From NCBI RefSeq assembly GCF_023008165.1, contig NZ_JAKQZA010000007.1, positions 1-64,000 of the forward strand: DNA of 64,000 bases, read 5' to 3'. Below the pieces are notes generated by a model. That model was given only the letters and a program-made list of their open reading frames with translations, was not told where the DNA came from and made no database searches. Shown piece by piece: positions 7,189 to 15,220 of the stretch. Both the position numbers and the translations under genes were made by a program. The stretch is from Kordiimonas laminariae (GTDB lineage Bacteria; Pseudomonadota; Alphaproteobacteria; Sphingomonadales; Kordiimonadaceae). Every line of letters starts with the position of its first letter. The stretch's first letter is position 1.

Positions 7189-7308
7189 ATGAACAGTTCT
7201 AATCCAGAAAAACCAACCGGATCCGTGAAGCTCCGAGATCACCTATTACTGCTAGTGGTAGGTGTTATCCCCCTTCTTATCGCAACCATTTGGTTCAGTG
7301 CTTTATAA
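7189..7308 (+). CDS. 39-residue single-pass membrane peptide preceding the NCS1 permease
   Basis: The frame starts MNSSNPEKPTGSVKLRDH, continues as one hydrophobic helix (LLLLVVGVIPLLIATIWF, residues ~19-36) and ends SAL-TAA. A near-consensus Shine-Dalgarno (GGAGG, 7176-7180) lies 8 bases before the ATG, much better than that of many annotated genes here. The stop is 23 bases before the permease start, so the two are surely one transcript. Design (short polar N-terminus, one helix) and position resemble small accessory subunits or stabilising peptides of secondary transporters. No family was recognised and the function is inferred. Confidence 0.75.
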   Translation: MNSSNPEKPTGSVKLRDHLLLLVVGVIPLLIATIWFSAL

Positions 7309-7331
7309 TCCCGTTGCGGAAAGGTAATTCT

Positions 7332-8711
7332 ATGGAACAGTCATCAGGCATTAGTTTAAAGCCTATTCCTCAATCAGATCGGCACGCAAATTTCTGGTCC
7401 ATGTTCTGGTTATGGGCGGGGGGCAATATCCTTCTAGCCACTTTCATGGTCGGCAGTTACTTCTCTGAGAGTTTGGGGTTCTGGCCCACTATTGTGGTTT
7501 GCGTGACCGCCAATCTGACCGCTTGTGCTCTGTGCGCTGTTTCCTCGCAGCGCGGTGCTAAATACGGCATGGATGAAATACTCGTACTCCGCCCTACCTT
7601 TGGGTTTAGAGGTGCATACTACGGCGCCTTTGTTCTTATCTTCATCAACTTCGGCTGGATTGGCCTTCTGTCTTCTATGACGGGTACGGCCTCGTTAAAT
7701 GCAGTTACAGAGCTCATTGGCCCCTCTGCTAGTTTTACAGGGGATTTCACACTCTATGCCGTTGGCGGGGGGATTCTCATTCCTATGCTTCTGGTTATGA
7801 GTTCACCTAAGACAGGCTTTTATCTCTCTTCCATCACAGTCCCAATTCTCGGTGGCTTTTCCCTTTATATCCTATATGAGCTCCTGAGCAGTGGTCATAT
7901 GGAGAAAGTGCTCTCGCACAAACCAACTGGTGAATTTGGCTGGGCATTCGCAATTGAAACATGCGTGGTGTGGGCTGTTGCCTGGCAGCCATATTTGGGT
8001 GCGTGGAATAAGTTCGCAAAAACAGAAAAAGCAGCTTATTGGGGTAGTTTCTGGGGTCTTGGCCTTATCGCTATCTTATTCTCAATAACAGGCGGCGTTG
8101 CAACTCTGGCAACCGGTGAAATTGATCCAGCCATTTGGACCGTGAAACTAGAGCTTGGTTTTTTGGCAACTATCATCATCATTTTAGGCACCATCACCAC
8201 ATGCTCACTCCTGCTCTATGCGGGCGTAATGGCTTTGCTTTCACTTATACCGAAATTACCATACAAACTTGCAACAATGCTGGTCGCACTACCGTCTTTG
8301 GTATTTGTCTATGACGCACAGCTTCAAAGCCTGTTTGGTATTATCCTATTATTCGTTGGATTACTCGCCGGACCTTATTGGGCCGTAGTGATGGCAGATT
8401 ATTTCTTTCTCAGAAAAGAGAAAATTTCGACGGAAGCCTGCTATGAACCCGCTGGTATTTATTCGTATACTCACGGCGTGAACTATATAGCTGTAGCCGC
8501 ACAGTTGGTTGGTATGGTTCTGTGGATGTGGCTCGGCGGTTGGCTATCTGGCTTATCCAACTTCAGCTTCTCCTCCGGCGAAATAAGCTTCCAGTATCTG
8601 ACAGCCACTGTACCGTCCATGATTGTCTCAGCGGCCGTATATGTCGTGATGGTAAAATGGAAGCTTAAGCAAGCTTCTCCGGCTATCTCGCGCGCATATC
8701 CAGAACCCTAA
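7332..8711 (+). CDS. NCS1-family nucleobase/ureide:cation symporter-like permease
   Basis: 459 residues, about twelve hydrophobic segments, with the early NFWSMFWLWAGGNI motif of NCS1 carriers (cytosine, uracil, allantoin, hydantoin, thiamine transporters). FGFRGAYYGAFV and, in the second half, FVGLLAGPYWAVVMADYFFLRK (DYFLLRK-like) match the family. Start ATG 7332 is chosen because GAAAGG lies 7 bases upstream; a TTG-started extension to 7290 overlaps the small membrane gene. The substrate cannot be told from sequence. With amidases, a DUF1989 protein and a NodB-type hydrolase downstream, a nitrogen-rich ring compound or ureide is a reasonable guess. Confidence 0.82.
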   Translation: MEQSSGISLKPIPQSDRHANFWSMFWLWAGGNILLATFMVGSYFSESLGFWPTIVVCVTANLTACALCAVSSQRGAKYGMDEILVLRPTFGFRGAYYGAFVLIFINFGWIGLLSSMTGTASLNAVTELIGPSASFTGDFTLYAVGGGILIPMLLVMSSPKTGFYLSSITVPILGGFSLYILYELLSSGHMEKVLSHKPTGEFGWAFAIETCVVWAVAWQPYLGAWNKFAKTEKAAYWGSFWGLGLIAILFSITGGVATLATGEIDPAIWTVKLELGFLATIIIILGTITTCSLLLYAGVMALLSLIPKLPYKLATMLVALPSLVFVYDAQLQSLFGIILLFVGLLAGPYWAVVMADYFFLRKEKISTEACYEPAGIYSYTHGVNYIAVAAQLVGMVLWMWLGGWLSGLSNFSFSSGEISFQYLTATVPSMIVSAAVYVVMVKWKLKQASPAISRAYPEP

Positions 8712-8731
8712 CCTCAGAAACACCTACGAAA

Positions 8732-8766
8732 AAACACCTGATGGATCATTTCATCAGGTGTTTTTC
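8732..8766 (+). terminator. Terminator of the NCS1 permease unit
   Basis: ACACCTGATG and CATCAGGTGT form a 10-bp stem with an 8-base loop, flanked by AAAA and TTTTT, 21 bases after the permease stop. It can work in both directions. Confidence 0.92.
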
Positions 8767-8783
8767 TTTATGAACTCTATCCA

Positions 8784-8815
8784 TAAAAAAACAGCTACCC
8801 GAATAGGTAGCTGCC
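8784..8815 (-). terminator. Terminator of the leftward secreted NTF2-like gene
   Basis: In the minus direction GCAGCTACC and GGGTAGCTG pair around a 5-base loop and are followed by seven T. It lies about 30 bases past the stop at 8844. Confidence 0.9.
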
Positions 8816-8843
8816 GTTCATTTAGCTATAGCTTGATAGCTTA

Positions 8844-9305
8844 TTACTTACCTGCGGCAGGTGTTGGTGTCCAAATATCCAGATGCAAGCGCCATTCACC
8901 GCCGATCTTCTTAAACACCAAAACATAATTACTATTATAAACTTTACCGTCGTGCGCTGTTACTGCAAGGGTGCCTGTGCCGTATGCCAGATCGCCAGAT
9001 TCATGCACTTCTGTTGTAACGAGTTTTACTTCGGCTGGTTTTGAATCGATCACTGCCTGCCAATAACCATGTGCACCAGCCGGACCACGTAACAGAGGTG
9101 TATCAGGCGCCATCAGATAGCTATCATCAGTATACCCAGACGATAGAAAATCTGCGTCGCCTTCAAGAATAGCCTTAGCAATTGCCTGATTATTATCGTG
9201 CACAAAATTATAAAGTGCCTTGTTTTCTTCGGCCTGCACCGTTGCAGTTGTTGAAATTGCGAGCAGCGCTAGCCCGAAAACATAGTTCATCCCTTTTGCA
9301 ATCAT
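8844..9305 (-). CDS. Secreted SnoaL/DUF4440-like (NTF2-fold) protein
   Basis: 153 residues starting MIAKGMNYVFGLALLAISTT, a Sec signal peptide with probable cleavage after VQA. The mature part is one NTF2-like domain: NNQAIAKAILEGDADFLSSGYTDDSYLM, a central RGPAGAHGYWQAVID, and the closing strands NSNYVLVFKKIGGEWRLHLDIW. These small cone folds bind or isomerise small hydrophobic ligands, but many have no known substrate. GTG codons at 9311 and 9308 are alternatives; ATG 9305 sits 9 bases after AAGGAG. First of four such proteins between 8.8 and 15 kb, and the only exported one. Confidence 0.75.
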   Translation of the reverse strand: MIAKGMNYVFGLALLAISTTATVQAEENKALYNFVHDNNQAIAKAILEGDADFLSSGYTDDSYLMAPDTPLLRGPAGAHGYWQAVIDSKPAEVKLVTTEVHESGDLAYGTGTLAVTAHDGKVYNSNYVLVFKKIGGEWRLHLDIWTPTPAAGK

Positions 9306-9450
9306 CACCACATTCTCCTTTATATTGCAGAACTGGCTCGCCTCTTTTAACTAGACAAAAATCAGGCGAGCGTATCACTCAAATACTGCAGGATATGGCT
9401 GTGCAGGTCAGGTGATGTGTATTCACCTGTTCAATGAGGAAAGCTTGAAT

Positions 9451-9486
9451 TAGGTTACCTCCCTAACAAACGAGGAAGGTAACCTA
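9451..9486. repeat. 14-bp imperfect inverted repeat beyond azoR
   Basis: TAGGTTACCTCCCT (9451-9464) and AGGAAGGTAACCTA (9473-9486) match at 13 of 14 positions around an 8-base loop. It lies 13 bases past the azoR stop, so it is probably the 3' end hairpin, although no T-run follows in either direction. Confidence 0.5.
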
Positions 9487-9498
9487 TATACTAGAAGC

Positions 9499-10149
9499 CT
9501 AAATCGATTGCTCGCCTATAACAGCCTCAATAACACTTGGAATGTTTGCAAGTGCCGCTTTATGGGAATTTTGGAAGCGCTTGTCTTCATCACCATATTC
9601 CTGAAATTCAATACGAATTGAATGATGGTGACTAACACCCATTAAATGAGAAGCTGATTTCATGTGAACATCCAAATGATCCTGCAAACCAAGTGCTGCG
9701 AAGTTTCCTTCACCAGACGAGGTAAGAATAACCATTGATTTACCTGTTTGAATCGGCTCGATAGGCTTAGCTCCACGAGACAGGTCAAAACTAAAGGTCT
9801 TACCAATTCGCACCACTTGATCAACCCAGGCTTTAAGGGTGGAAGGCATGCCGTAGTTGTACATGGGGGCACTTATAACAATCACGTCTGCATCAAGTAC
9901 TTCCTGCGTAATTTCATCAGAAGTTAATAGCACTTTCTGCTGGGTATCAGTGCGGTCTGCTTCATCAGTAAATGCTGCTGCAATCCATTCTTCCGTTACA
10001 TGTGGCGGGGGATTTTTCGCAACATCTCTGAAGGTAAAAACATAATCAGGATATTGATCCTTCCATGATTTTACAAAAGCATCTGATAATTGGCGACTGA
10101 GGGAGCGTTCAAAACGCGCTGACGAGTCAATAACAAGAATATTGGCCAT
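9499..10149 (-). CDS. azoR: FMN-dependent NADH:quinone reductase / azoreductase
   Basis: 216 residues, flavodoxin-like fold. ANILVIDSSARFERSLSRQL binds the FMN phosphate (SSxRxxxS), DADVIVISAPMYNYGMPSTLKAWVDQVVR is the second FMN loop (PMYNFxxP), and MVILTSSGEG is the third. This matches AzoR. It reduces quinones and azo bonds with NADH and helps with thiol and quinone stress. The longest frame starts at 10233, but residues upstream of MANILVID are not conserved, so ATG 10149 is used. It leads a leftward stretch of small metabolic genes but is separated from the next gene by 118 bases. Confidence 0.9.
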   Translation of the reverse strand: MANILVIDSSARFERSLSRQLSDAFVKSWKDQYPDYVFTFRDVAKNPPPHVTEEWIAAAFTDEADRTDTQQKVLLTSDEITQEVLDADVIVISAPMYNYGMPSTLKAWVDQVVRIGKTFSFDLSRGAKPIEPIQTGKSMVILTSSGEGNFAALGLQDHLDVHMKSASHLMGVSHHHSIRIEFQEYGDEDKRFQNSHKAALANIPSVIEAVIGEQSI

Positions 10150-10267
10150 CGGATTTCTTTCTGTGTCTGAACCTAAAAAAATGCGCGGCACCCAAAACAT
10201 ATGGATGCCGCTGACAAAAGCTTTATTCCTCACTTCTCAGTGGTCTGGAGGAGGAGCAGCTAGAGAA

Positions 10268-10711
10268 TTATTTTACGATTTCGCCAGGAACGGGCGGAGA
10301 TGCGAAATGATCATTTACATTCGGGTTACAGCCCCATGGGTGATCAATCGCGAACTTCCACGAGCCATCAGCCTGCTGGCGTACAACTTCAATACCAGAA
10401 TGACCAAGTTCCACAGGCGTGCCGTCTTTAAGCTTGCCTACCACTTTCCAGCTTGAACGCATGAGCGCCAGATCACCAGCGCGGGTGATGTGCCTTACAA
10501 TAAGAGACATTTTACCCGTGATACCAAACAAGCCATTTTCAAAGCCTGCACGAATGGCATCGCGGCCTTCAAGTAAACGAGCACCTTCATGAGGCAATGC
10601 CCATGTTACACAGTCTGGCTCGTGAAGCTCGATTGCTGCATCCAGATCGCCTGCATGGAACGCTTCAACCAGTGCAAAATCTACGTCTTCGGGGTTCATT
10701 GGTTTTTTCAT
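10268..10711 (-). CDS. DUF4440/SnoaL-like NTF2-fold protein
   Basis: 147 residues, cytoplasmic. The pattern DFALVEAFHAGDLDAAIELHEPDCVTW, GRDAIRAGFENGL and ALMRSSWKVVG...GHSGIEVVRQQADGSWKFAIDHPWG is that of the DUF4440 group. AAGGAAT precedes ATG 10711. It follows the VOC gene by 22 bases and is probably in one transcript with it. A ligand-binding or isomerase role beside VOC and amidase genes is likely but the substrate is unknown. Confidence 0.78.
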   Translation of the reverse strand: MKKPMNPEDVDFALVEAFHAGDLDAAIELHEPDCVTWALPHEGARLLEGRDAIRAGFENGLFGITGKMSLIVRHITRAGDLALMRSSWKVVGKLKDGTPVELGHSGIEVVRQQADGSWKFAIDHPWGCNPNVNDHFASPPVPGEIVK

Positions 10712-10733
10712 GATTTCTATTCCTTATCTTTGA

Positions 10734-11351
10734 TTAGTCGCGGTTTTTTGGCGCGCCGCCGCTGCTATAAACTTTGTTATCCACTTCAGGTGGGGCCGAC
10801 GGATACCATTCCTCCGGTTCCGGATATTCAAAGTCCGCAGGGAAATAATAGGTTTCAAATACGGTTGACGTTTTCTCTTCTGTATCGAAGAAAGCGAAGT
10901 GGTTCTTATCCATCCACTTGCCTGATTGGATGCACTTAAAGCCTCTGCGTTCGAATTCAGCAAAGCGTTCTTCAAGCGGAATATCACCACAATCATAAGC
11001 AATATGTTGAATGCCCCCTTCTGGGTTTCTCTTCAGGTACTCATCAAAAATTGTTGGTCCTGAGAGAGGCTGCATCAGTTCCCAGATGATGTTGCCGCTT
11101 CTGGCGAAACAAACCTTGATTTCAAACTCAGCTGGTTCACCTCGATAGGTTTGCTCCGTGGTGTTTTCTGGTGAAAAGGTATAAACACGCCATGGGCCAA
11201 TACCCATTTTCACCAGGCCTTCCATCGTTTTCTTATGGTCAGGCGTTACAATCGCTATTTCAATGGCGTCACCAAGAAAGGTATTGGATAACTCTGTCTC
11301 AGAAGTTGCCGTGGGAGCTACTTGCCGGTCATCTTTGTTGATTACAGACAT
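10734..11351 (-). CDS. VOC (glyoxalase/bleomycin-resistance) superfamily protein
   Basis: 205 residues. Two beta-alpha-beta-beta-beta units can be traced: EIAIVTPDHKKTMEGLVKMGIGPWRVYTF...IKVCFARSGNIIWELMQPLSG and GGIQHIAYDCGDIPLEERFAEFERRGF...HFAFFDTEEKTSTVFETY. Candidate metal ligands are Glu in WELMQP, His in GIQHIAYD and Glu in VFETYYF; the first His is not evident. The arrangement is closest to methylmalonyl-CoA epimerase/Glyoxalase_4 relatives. GGAGGAG lies 9 bases before the ATG. Upstream is an 8-bp inverted repeat; downstream is a co-oriented NTF2-like gene. Confidence 0.8.
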   Translation of the reverse strand: MSVINKDDRQVAPTATSETELSNTFLGDAIEIAIVTPDHKKTMEGLVKMGIGPWRVYTFSPENTTEQTYRGEPAEFEIKVCFARSGNIIWELMQPLSGPTIFDEYLKRNPEGGIQHIAYDCGDIPLEERFAEFERRGFKCIQSGKWMDKNHFAFFDTEEKTSTVFETYYFPADFEYPEPEEWYPSAPPEVDNKVYSSGGAPKNRD

Positions 11352-11382
11352 CAGGATTATTCTCCTCCTTACATACTCATTC

Positions 11383-11424
11383 GGTGATCAGTTTTTCGGG
11401 AGAAAAGCCCGCCACTTGATCACC
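11383..11424. repeat. GGTGATCA/TGATCACC inverted repeat upstream of the VOC gene
   Basis: Perfect 8-bp arms (11383-11390 and 11417-11424) separated by 26 bases, about 32 bases upstream of the VOC start. In the minus direction T-rich sequence lies between the arms rather than after them, so this is not a simple terminator. It may be an operator or leader structure. Confidence 0.35.
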
Positions 11425-11524
11425 CAAAAAATATGGGGCCTGCCTTCAAATCCGCGAACGACATGTCCTAATTCGATGGCTGAGCACTATTGAGGTGCCA
11501 ATAATCTATTTTGAAATCAGCTTC

Positions 11525-12982
11525 TTATGAGTATCTGGTATTGGCAACATACTGGGGGTTAATGATGTGAAGCATGCTATGAGCTTCCCACAACAGGGCG
11601 CGATCATTTTCGCTGTTTGCAGAGAGAAGTAATCCAGCAGGCAGTTCTTTTCTGCCCATTTCCATAGGAAGCGATACCCCCGGTAAATTCAGGAAACTCC
11701 CCAGCATCGTGTTTCTGAGGCATACTTGGTTATAACGGTGAAACGCTTTAGCTGATTTCTGCACATCAACCATCGTAGGTATATCGATAGCTACTGTAGG
11801 CATCGCCAACATTCCGCCTGCCAGTTCACGGTTCATATCTTTGATCAGCTCATTCCTGTATGAAAGAAGCATTGCTCCGTGACGGTCTTTCAATTCTATA
11901 GCATCCCGAAGCCTGGATACCACAAATGGGTCCATAGACTTTGACTTCGAGCTATATGCGTAATCTCTGTATAATCTACCTGCTTCAAAGGCCACCAGGG
12001 TACCGTTATCACGAAACAGACTAGCCACACGGTCAAAGACATTAAATTCCTTTCGAACAATAGAATATCCAGCTTCATCAAGGATTGTGAGAGCGGCTTC
12101 AAACCGTTCGACAACATTTTCCGAGGCCTGATCCCAGATATAATTTTCGGGAACAAAAATTGTCTTCTTCAGCGCATGGGTTGTTCTTTTTTTTGCTTCG
12201 TATTGTGACCAAGTCAGCCCCGCAAATAACGAACTGTGTCCCCTGAATATATCGTCCAAGAGAATACAGTCCCTTACACTGCGAGTGAGGAAACCAATGG
12301 TATCTAAGCTGGGTGCCAGTGGTGTTACACCTTCAATCGGGTACCTTCCAAAAGACGGCTTAAAACCCACCAAATTCTGCATAGAAGCGGGGATACGAAC
12401 CGAACCGGATGTATCTGTTCCAATTCCTATGGGTACTACGCCCATCGAAACAGCGGAAGCAGATCCACTTGATGATCCACCAGGAATAAGCCGTCGTGCA
12501 GCTGAATATGGATTACACGGTGTACCATGATGTGCATTAAGCCCAAGTCCTGAAAAAGCCAATTCGCTCATGTTAGTTGCGCCAACAGGAATAAGACCAG
12601 CTGCTTCTGCAAATTCAACTGATACTGCAGTGACATTATCCTTCGGGTGCATTCTCGGGGACTTTTGGCCCGCGGTTAATGGCTCATTCTTATGTTTGAA
12701 ATTATCTTTCCAAGCAATAGGAATACCATCCAGCATACTGCGTACAGCACCGAGTTTTTGATTGAGGATTGAGATATCTGTGTGTAGCCCGATTTTCTCG
12801 GGCTTTGACGTGCGAATAAAAATATTCTTCTGCTCATCTTCCGCTGACCGGGTAGAACATTCTATCAACTCTTGCGTGGACAGATGGCCTTCTTTTACTA
12901 GACCCACTATTTCAACAGCATCCAGAAACCGTAGTGCATAATGAGGTGTTAAGAGATCCATCTTATCCAGCTTCCCATTCAT
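11525..12982 (-). CDS. Amidase signature family enzyme
   Basis: 485 residues. The Ser-cisSer-Lys triad is visible: Lys92 in GIPIAWKDNFK, the serine cluster in PGGSSSGSAS (168-176), and the nucleophile Ser194 in GTDTSGSVRIPAS. These enzymes hydrolyse amide bonds of small molecules; relatives include AtzF-type allophanate hydrolases and glutamyl-tRNA amidotransferase A. The absence of gatB/gatC nearby argues for catabolism. Its start overlaps the SDR stop by 4 bases (translational coupling), so an oxidoreductase and an amidase act in one pathway. A second amidase lies at 18196. Confidence 0.88.
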   Translation of the reverse strand: MNGKLDKMDLLTPHYALRFLDAVEIVGLVKEGHLSTQELIECSTRSAEDEQKNIFIRTSKPEKIGLHTDISILNQKLGAVRSMLDGIPIAWKDNFKHKNEPLTAGQKSPRMHPKDNVTAVSVEFAEAAGLIPVGATNMSELAFSGLGLNAHHGTPCNPYSAARRLIPGGSSSGSASAVSMGVVPIGIGTDTSGSVRIPASMQNLVGFKPSFGRYPIEGVTPLAPSLDTIGFLTRSVRDCILLDDIFRGHSSLFAGLTWSQYEAKKRTTHALKKTIFVPENYIWDQASENVVERFEAALTILDEAGYSIVRKEFNVFDRVASLFRDNGTLVAFEAGRLYRDYAYSSKSKSMDPFVVSRLRDAIELKDRHGAMLLSYRNELIKDMNRELAGGMLAMPTVAIDIPTMVDVQKSAKAFHRYNQVCLRNTMLGSFLNLPGVSLPMEMGRKELPAGLLLSANSENDRALLWEAHSMLHIINPQYVANTRYS

Positions 12983-13773
12983 GAAAGTCGCTCACCTCTA
13001 TCCGCGTTGATAGATTGACCAGTAATATTGCTGGCAAATGGTGACGCTAGATAGAGATATAATCCCGCGATATCAGAGGGCTCCTGAATCCCTGGCAAAC
13101 ACTGGTTTGCCGTAATTTCAGACAGAGCTTCCTCTTCGCTTACTTGCTTATCTTCAGCGATTTCTTTTAGGGATTGCATCGCAGGGCCCGTTTTCACCCA
13201 GCCAGGGCATACGCAGTTTACCCTGATACCCTCGGGCCCTAGTTCACGGGCAAGGCTGCGCATAAACCCAATATTAGCGTGCTTGGAGGCTACATAACCA
13301 CTGAATTCAGCAACACCGGTGCGGCCCCAGATAGATGCGGTGATAATGATATTACTACCCTGCTTCATATATCTCACGGCTTCCCGAGTTACATAATATG
13401 TACCCAGAATATTGGTATTTATAATGGTTCTGAAATCTTCCTCAGTTTGCGAAGATAAGTCCGTAATAGGGGTAACACGTTCCACGCCAGCATTGGCTAC
13501 AAGCACATCCAGTTGTCCTATTGATGCAAGCGCCTCTTTCACAGCTTCCGAATTCTGAATATCGCATTGATGTGCGGTAACAGGCACGGAAGAGTTTAGT
13601 GAGAGCTTTTCGGCGGCTGCAACAATGTCTGAGCTTTGCGACATAATATGCAGTATTGCACCAGCTTCAGCGAAAGCTTGGGCCACACCAAAACCAATAC
13701 CGCTACTTCCACCAGTTACCAATACGGTTTGATCTTTAAAACTCAAGAAGCTCACATCCCGTTCCTTTTTCAT
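12979..13773 (-). CDS. Short-chain dehydrogenase/reductase coupled to amidase
   Basis: 264 residues. Cofactor loop TGGSSGIGFGVA (~20-31), NAG motif VLVANAGVE, the catalytic Ser in ITASIWG, the YVASK (YxxxK) motif, and CPGWVKTGPA after the active site. This is the classical SDR layout. The basic/acidic position after strand 2 does not settle NAD versus NADP. ATG 13773 is the first start; an in-frame GTG (VSFLSF) with AAGGA upstream is an equally good choice. Coupled by a 4-base overlap to the amidase. Confidence 0.87.
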   Translation of the reverse strand: MKKERDVSFLSFKDQTVLVTGGSSGIGFGVAQAFAEAGAILHIMSQSSDIVAAAEKLSLNSSVPVTAHQCDIQNSEAVKEALASIGQLDVLVANAGVERVTPITDLSSQTEEDFRTIINTNILGTYYVTREAVRYMKQGSNIIITASIWGRTGVAEFSGYVASKHANIGFMRSLARELGPEGIRVNCVCPGWVKTGPAMQSLKEIAEDKQVSEEEALSEITANQCLPGIQEPSDIAGLYLYLASPFASNITGQSINADRGERLS

Positions 13774-14036
13774 CTGTTCAACACAGCGATAAAATTCAGT
13801 TATTTTGTGATTAGGCTATGAACAGCAGGCCAAAGCTACAACACCGCAAAATTCATCCAACAGATGATGAGTTTCCAATAACCGTTGAGGTGAACCAGCC
13901 TCACCCAATCCTTGATGAATAGTAAGGTGACACAAGAGAGCATCAGACCAATGATTGCAGGCAGAGCTTTCTCGCGCAGCGCTTTTAGCGCGGAGAAAAG
14001 TAAGCATTTAACGGTTATCTGAACAGGAGATCATCC

Positions 14037-14495
14037 ATGTCCGAACAGGAAAGAAATAAAGAAATCGTCGAGAAAATTTACTCAATCTGCTGGAACCATG
14101 GAGACATGGACATGATTGATGAAATCTTTGACGAAAACGTAAACCATGAGCAATTTCTTGAGGGCTGGCCGACAGGGCGCGAAGGGTTCAAAACTCTTGT
14201 GAGATTCTGGCGCGAAGCCTTCCCTGATATTCACGAAGATGCAATTGAGCTCATTGCCGAAGGTAATAAAGTTGCAAGCCGCTTCCGTCTACGCGGCACC
14301 CACAAAGGTGATTTCTACGGCATCCCAGGTACAGGCAAAAAAATCGATATCTTTGGCGGTGAAATGTTCACTTTTAAAGACGGTAAAGTGGTTGATTATC
14401 TTTACCACGAAGATGCGCTCGGGCTTTTCTTCCAGATTGGTGTAATGCCGCTTAATCAGGACGAAATCGCAGGCGTTGATGTTTCCGCCGATTAA
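14037..14495 (+). CDS. SnoaL-like ester cyclase family (NTF2-fold) protein
   Basis: 152 residues with the SnoaL polyketide-cyclase-like pattern: NKEIVEKIYSICWNHGDMDMIDEIFDENVNH, REGFKTLVRFWREAFPDIH, a VASRFRLRGTHKGDFYGIPGTGKKI strand pair and GEMFTFKDGKVVDYLYHED. In true SnoaL an Asp acts as acid-base; here His and Asp in YLYHEDALG are candidates. CAGGAGA lies 8 bases before ATG 14037. It stands alone on the plus strand between two leftward clusters and is followed by a hairpin at 14541. Confidence 0.82.
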   Translation: MSEQERNKEIVEKIYSICWNHGDMDMIDEIFDENVNHEQFLEGWPTGREGFKTLVRFWREAFPDIHEDAIELIAEGNKVASRFRLRGTHKGDFYGIPGTGKKIDIFGGEMFTFKDGKVVDYLYHEDALGLFFQIGVMPLNQDEIAGVDVSAD

Positions 14496-14540
14496 TATTC
14501 AAGCATTGTCCTTGGGAGCCCCTTTAAGTTCCCAACACTT

Positions 14541-14590
14541 CCCACAGATAAAGCCAGAATCCATTCAGGTGATATCTGTGGGCTCTTTAA
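14541..14590 (+). terminator. Hairpin with T-rich tail between convergent NTF2-like genes
   Basis: CCCACAGAT (14541-14549) pairs perfectly with ATCTGTGGG (14574-14582), with CTCTTTAATT after it. The 24-base loop is long, but the position between the convergent stops at 14495 and 14591 fits a shared terminator. Confidence 0.6.
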
Positions 14591-15001
14591 TTAGGCAAGC
14601 GCAGTAAAATCTTCCACAATATCCCAAGCTTGCGCCGCTATTGACCATTCACCATTTGTTTTAACAAGCAAAAATGCGCTTATATCTTTGGTCACCTCTG
14701 CTTTATTCTCTGTCATCTCACAGCCGGCAAGTGCAATTGCTATATTGCCCACCACTTTAATAAACGTACCCTTTTCTTGTTCAGAAAAGCTTTCAAGACT
14801 ACCGTCTTTTCGTAACCCCTCCATTCGTTGAATAAAATCAAAAACACTAATCGGCTTCGCTGGGCGCTTTGCAGGAATAAGGTAGGCTCCTTCCGTAAAC
14901 CCCGCCTCAAAACTTGGCCAATTTGGTTTGATATCTACTCCCCACTTCAGGGCCGCAAACTGAGCCCGAATAATGCCTTTTATCTGTTCTTCATCCGTCA
15001 T
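14591..15001 (-). CDS. SgcJ/DUF4440-like NTF2-fold protein
   Basis: 136 residues: EEQIKGIIRAQFAALKWGVDIKPNWPSFEAGFTEGAYLIPAKRPAKPISVFDFIQRME, then NIAIALAGCEMTE and the final ISAFLLVKTNGEWSIAAQAWDIV strands. It is an NTF2-like small protein without a signal peptide. No catalytic residue can be named. It lies just downstream of the structured-RNA terminator at 15033-15068, so it has its own start of transcription. Weak ribosome-binding site (GGATGATCGG region). Confidence 0.7.
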   Translation of the reverse strand: MTDEEQIKGIIRAQFAALKWGVDIKPNWPSFEAGFTEGAYLIPAKRPAKPISVFDFIQRMEGLRKDGSLESFSEQEKGTFIKVVGNIAIALAGCEMTENKAEVTKDISAFLLVKTNGEWSIAAQAWDIVEDFTALA

Positions 15002-15032
15002 CCGATCATCCTTGATTATTCATGATTTAATA

Positions 15033-15072
15033 AAAAAGCCCACCATCCAAGACTCAAGGATGGTGGGCGTCT
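15033..15072 (-). terminator. Strong intrinsic terminator with no protein gene upstream
   Basis: In the minus direction GCCCACCATCC pairs perfectly with GGATGGTGGGC around a 9-base loop and is followed by six T. The nearest leftward protein gene upstream begins at 16925 and ends at 16170, behind an intervening rightward gene. The terminator therefore most likely ends a separate short transcript (see ncRNA). Confidence 0.9.
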
Positions 15073-15205
15073 ACCTGAAGCCAACCCGGGGCTAAAGGTA
15101 GCTAACCTTCGAAAGGTTAAGTTGGGATGCGTAGGCTACTGCCAACTGATAGGAAACGCTCAGGGGGAGGGAGAGCTCCAATTTTCCGCGCCTACCACAT
15201 CCTCG
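15033..15205 (-). ncRNA. Putative stand-alone structured RNA, 6S-like candidate
   Basis: Minus strand, about 170 bases ending at the terminator. The 5' segment GGATGTGGTAGGCG (15202-15189) can pair with CGCCCACCATCC (15069-15058), closing the molecule with a bulged stem that shares its 3' arm with the terminator. Inside, CCTGA (15164-15160) pairs with TCAGG (15078-15074), and TAACCTT/AAGGTTA (15119-15103) forms the apical hairpin. A CCCCTGAGC string on the 5' side recalls the motif at the same place in proteobacterial 6S RNA. No coding frame or known riboswitch was seen. The transcript is well supported; the 6S identity is tentative. Confidence 0.5.
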
Positions 15206-15220
15206 GGAGACTAAAACTCA

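Noticed and set aside
13818-13922. 34-codon rightward frame (MNSRPKLQHRKIHPTDDEF...) between the SDR and the ester-cyclase-like gene
   Set aside because: Only a weak purine stretch precedes the ATG, and there is no operon context; too little to call a gene.
13816-14007. 63-codon leftward frame in the same gap
   Set aside because: No Shine-Dalgarno and no family resemblance; it overlaps the control region of the gene starting at 14037.
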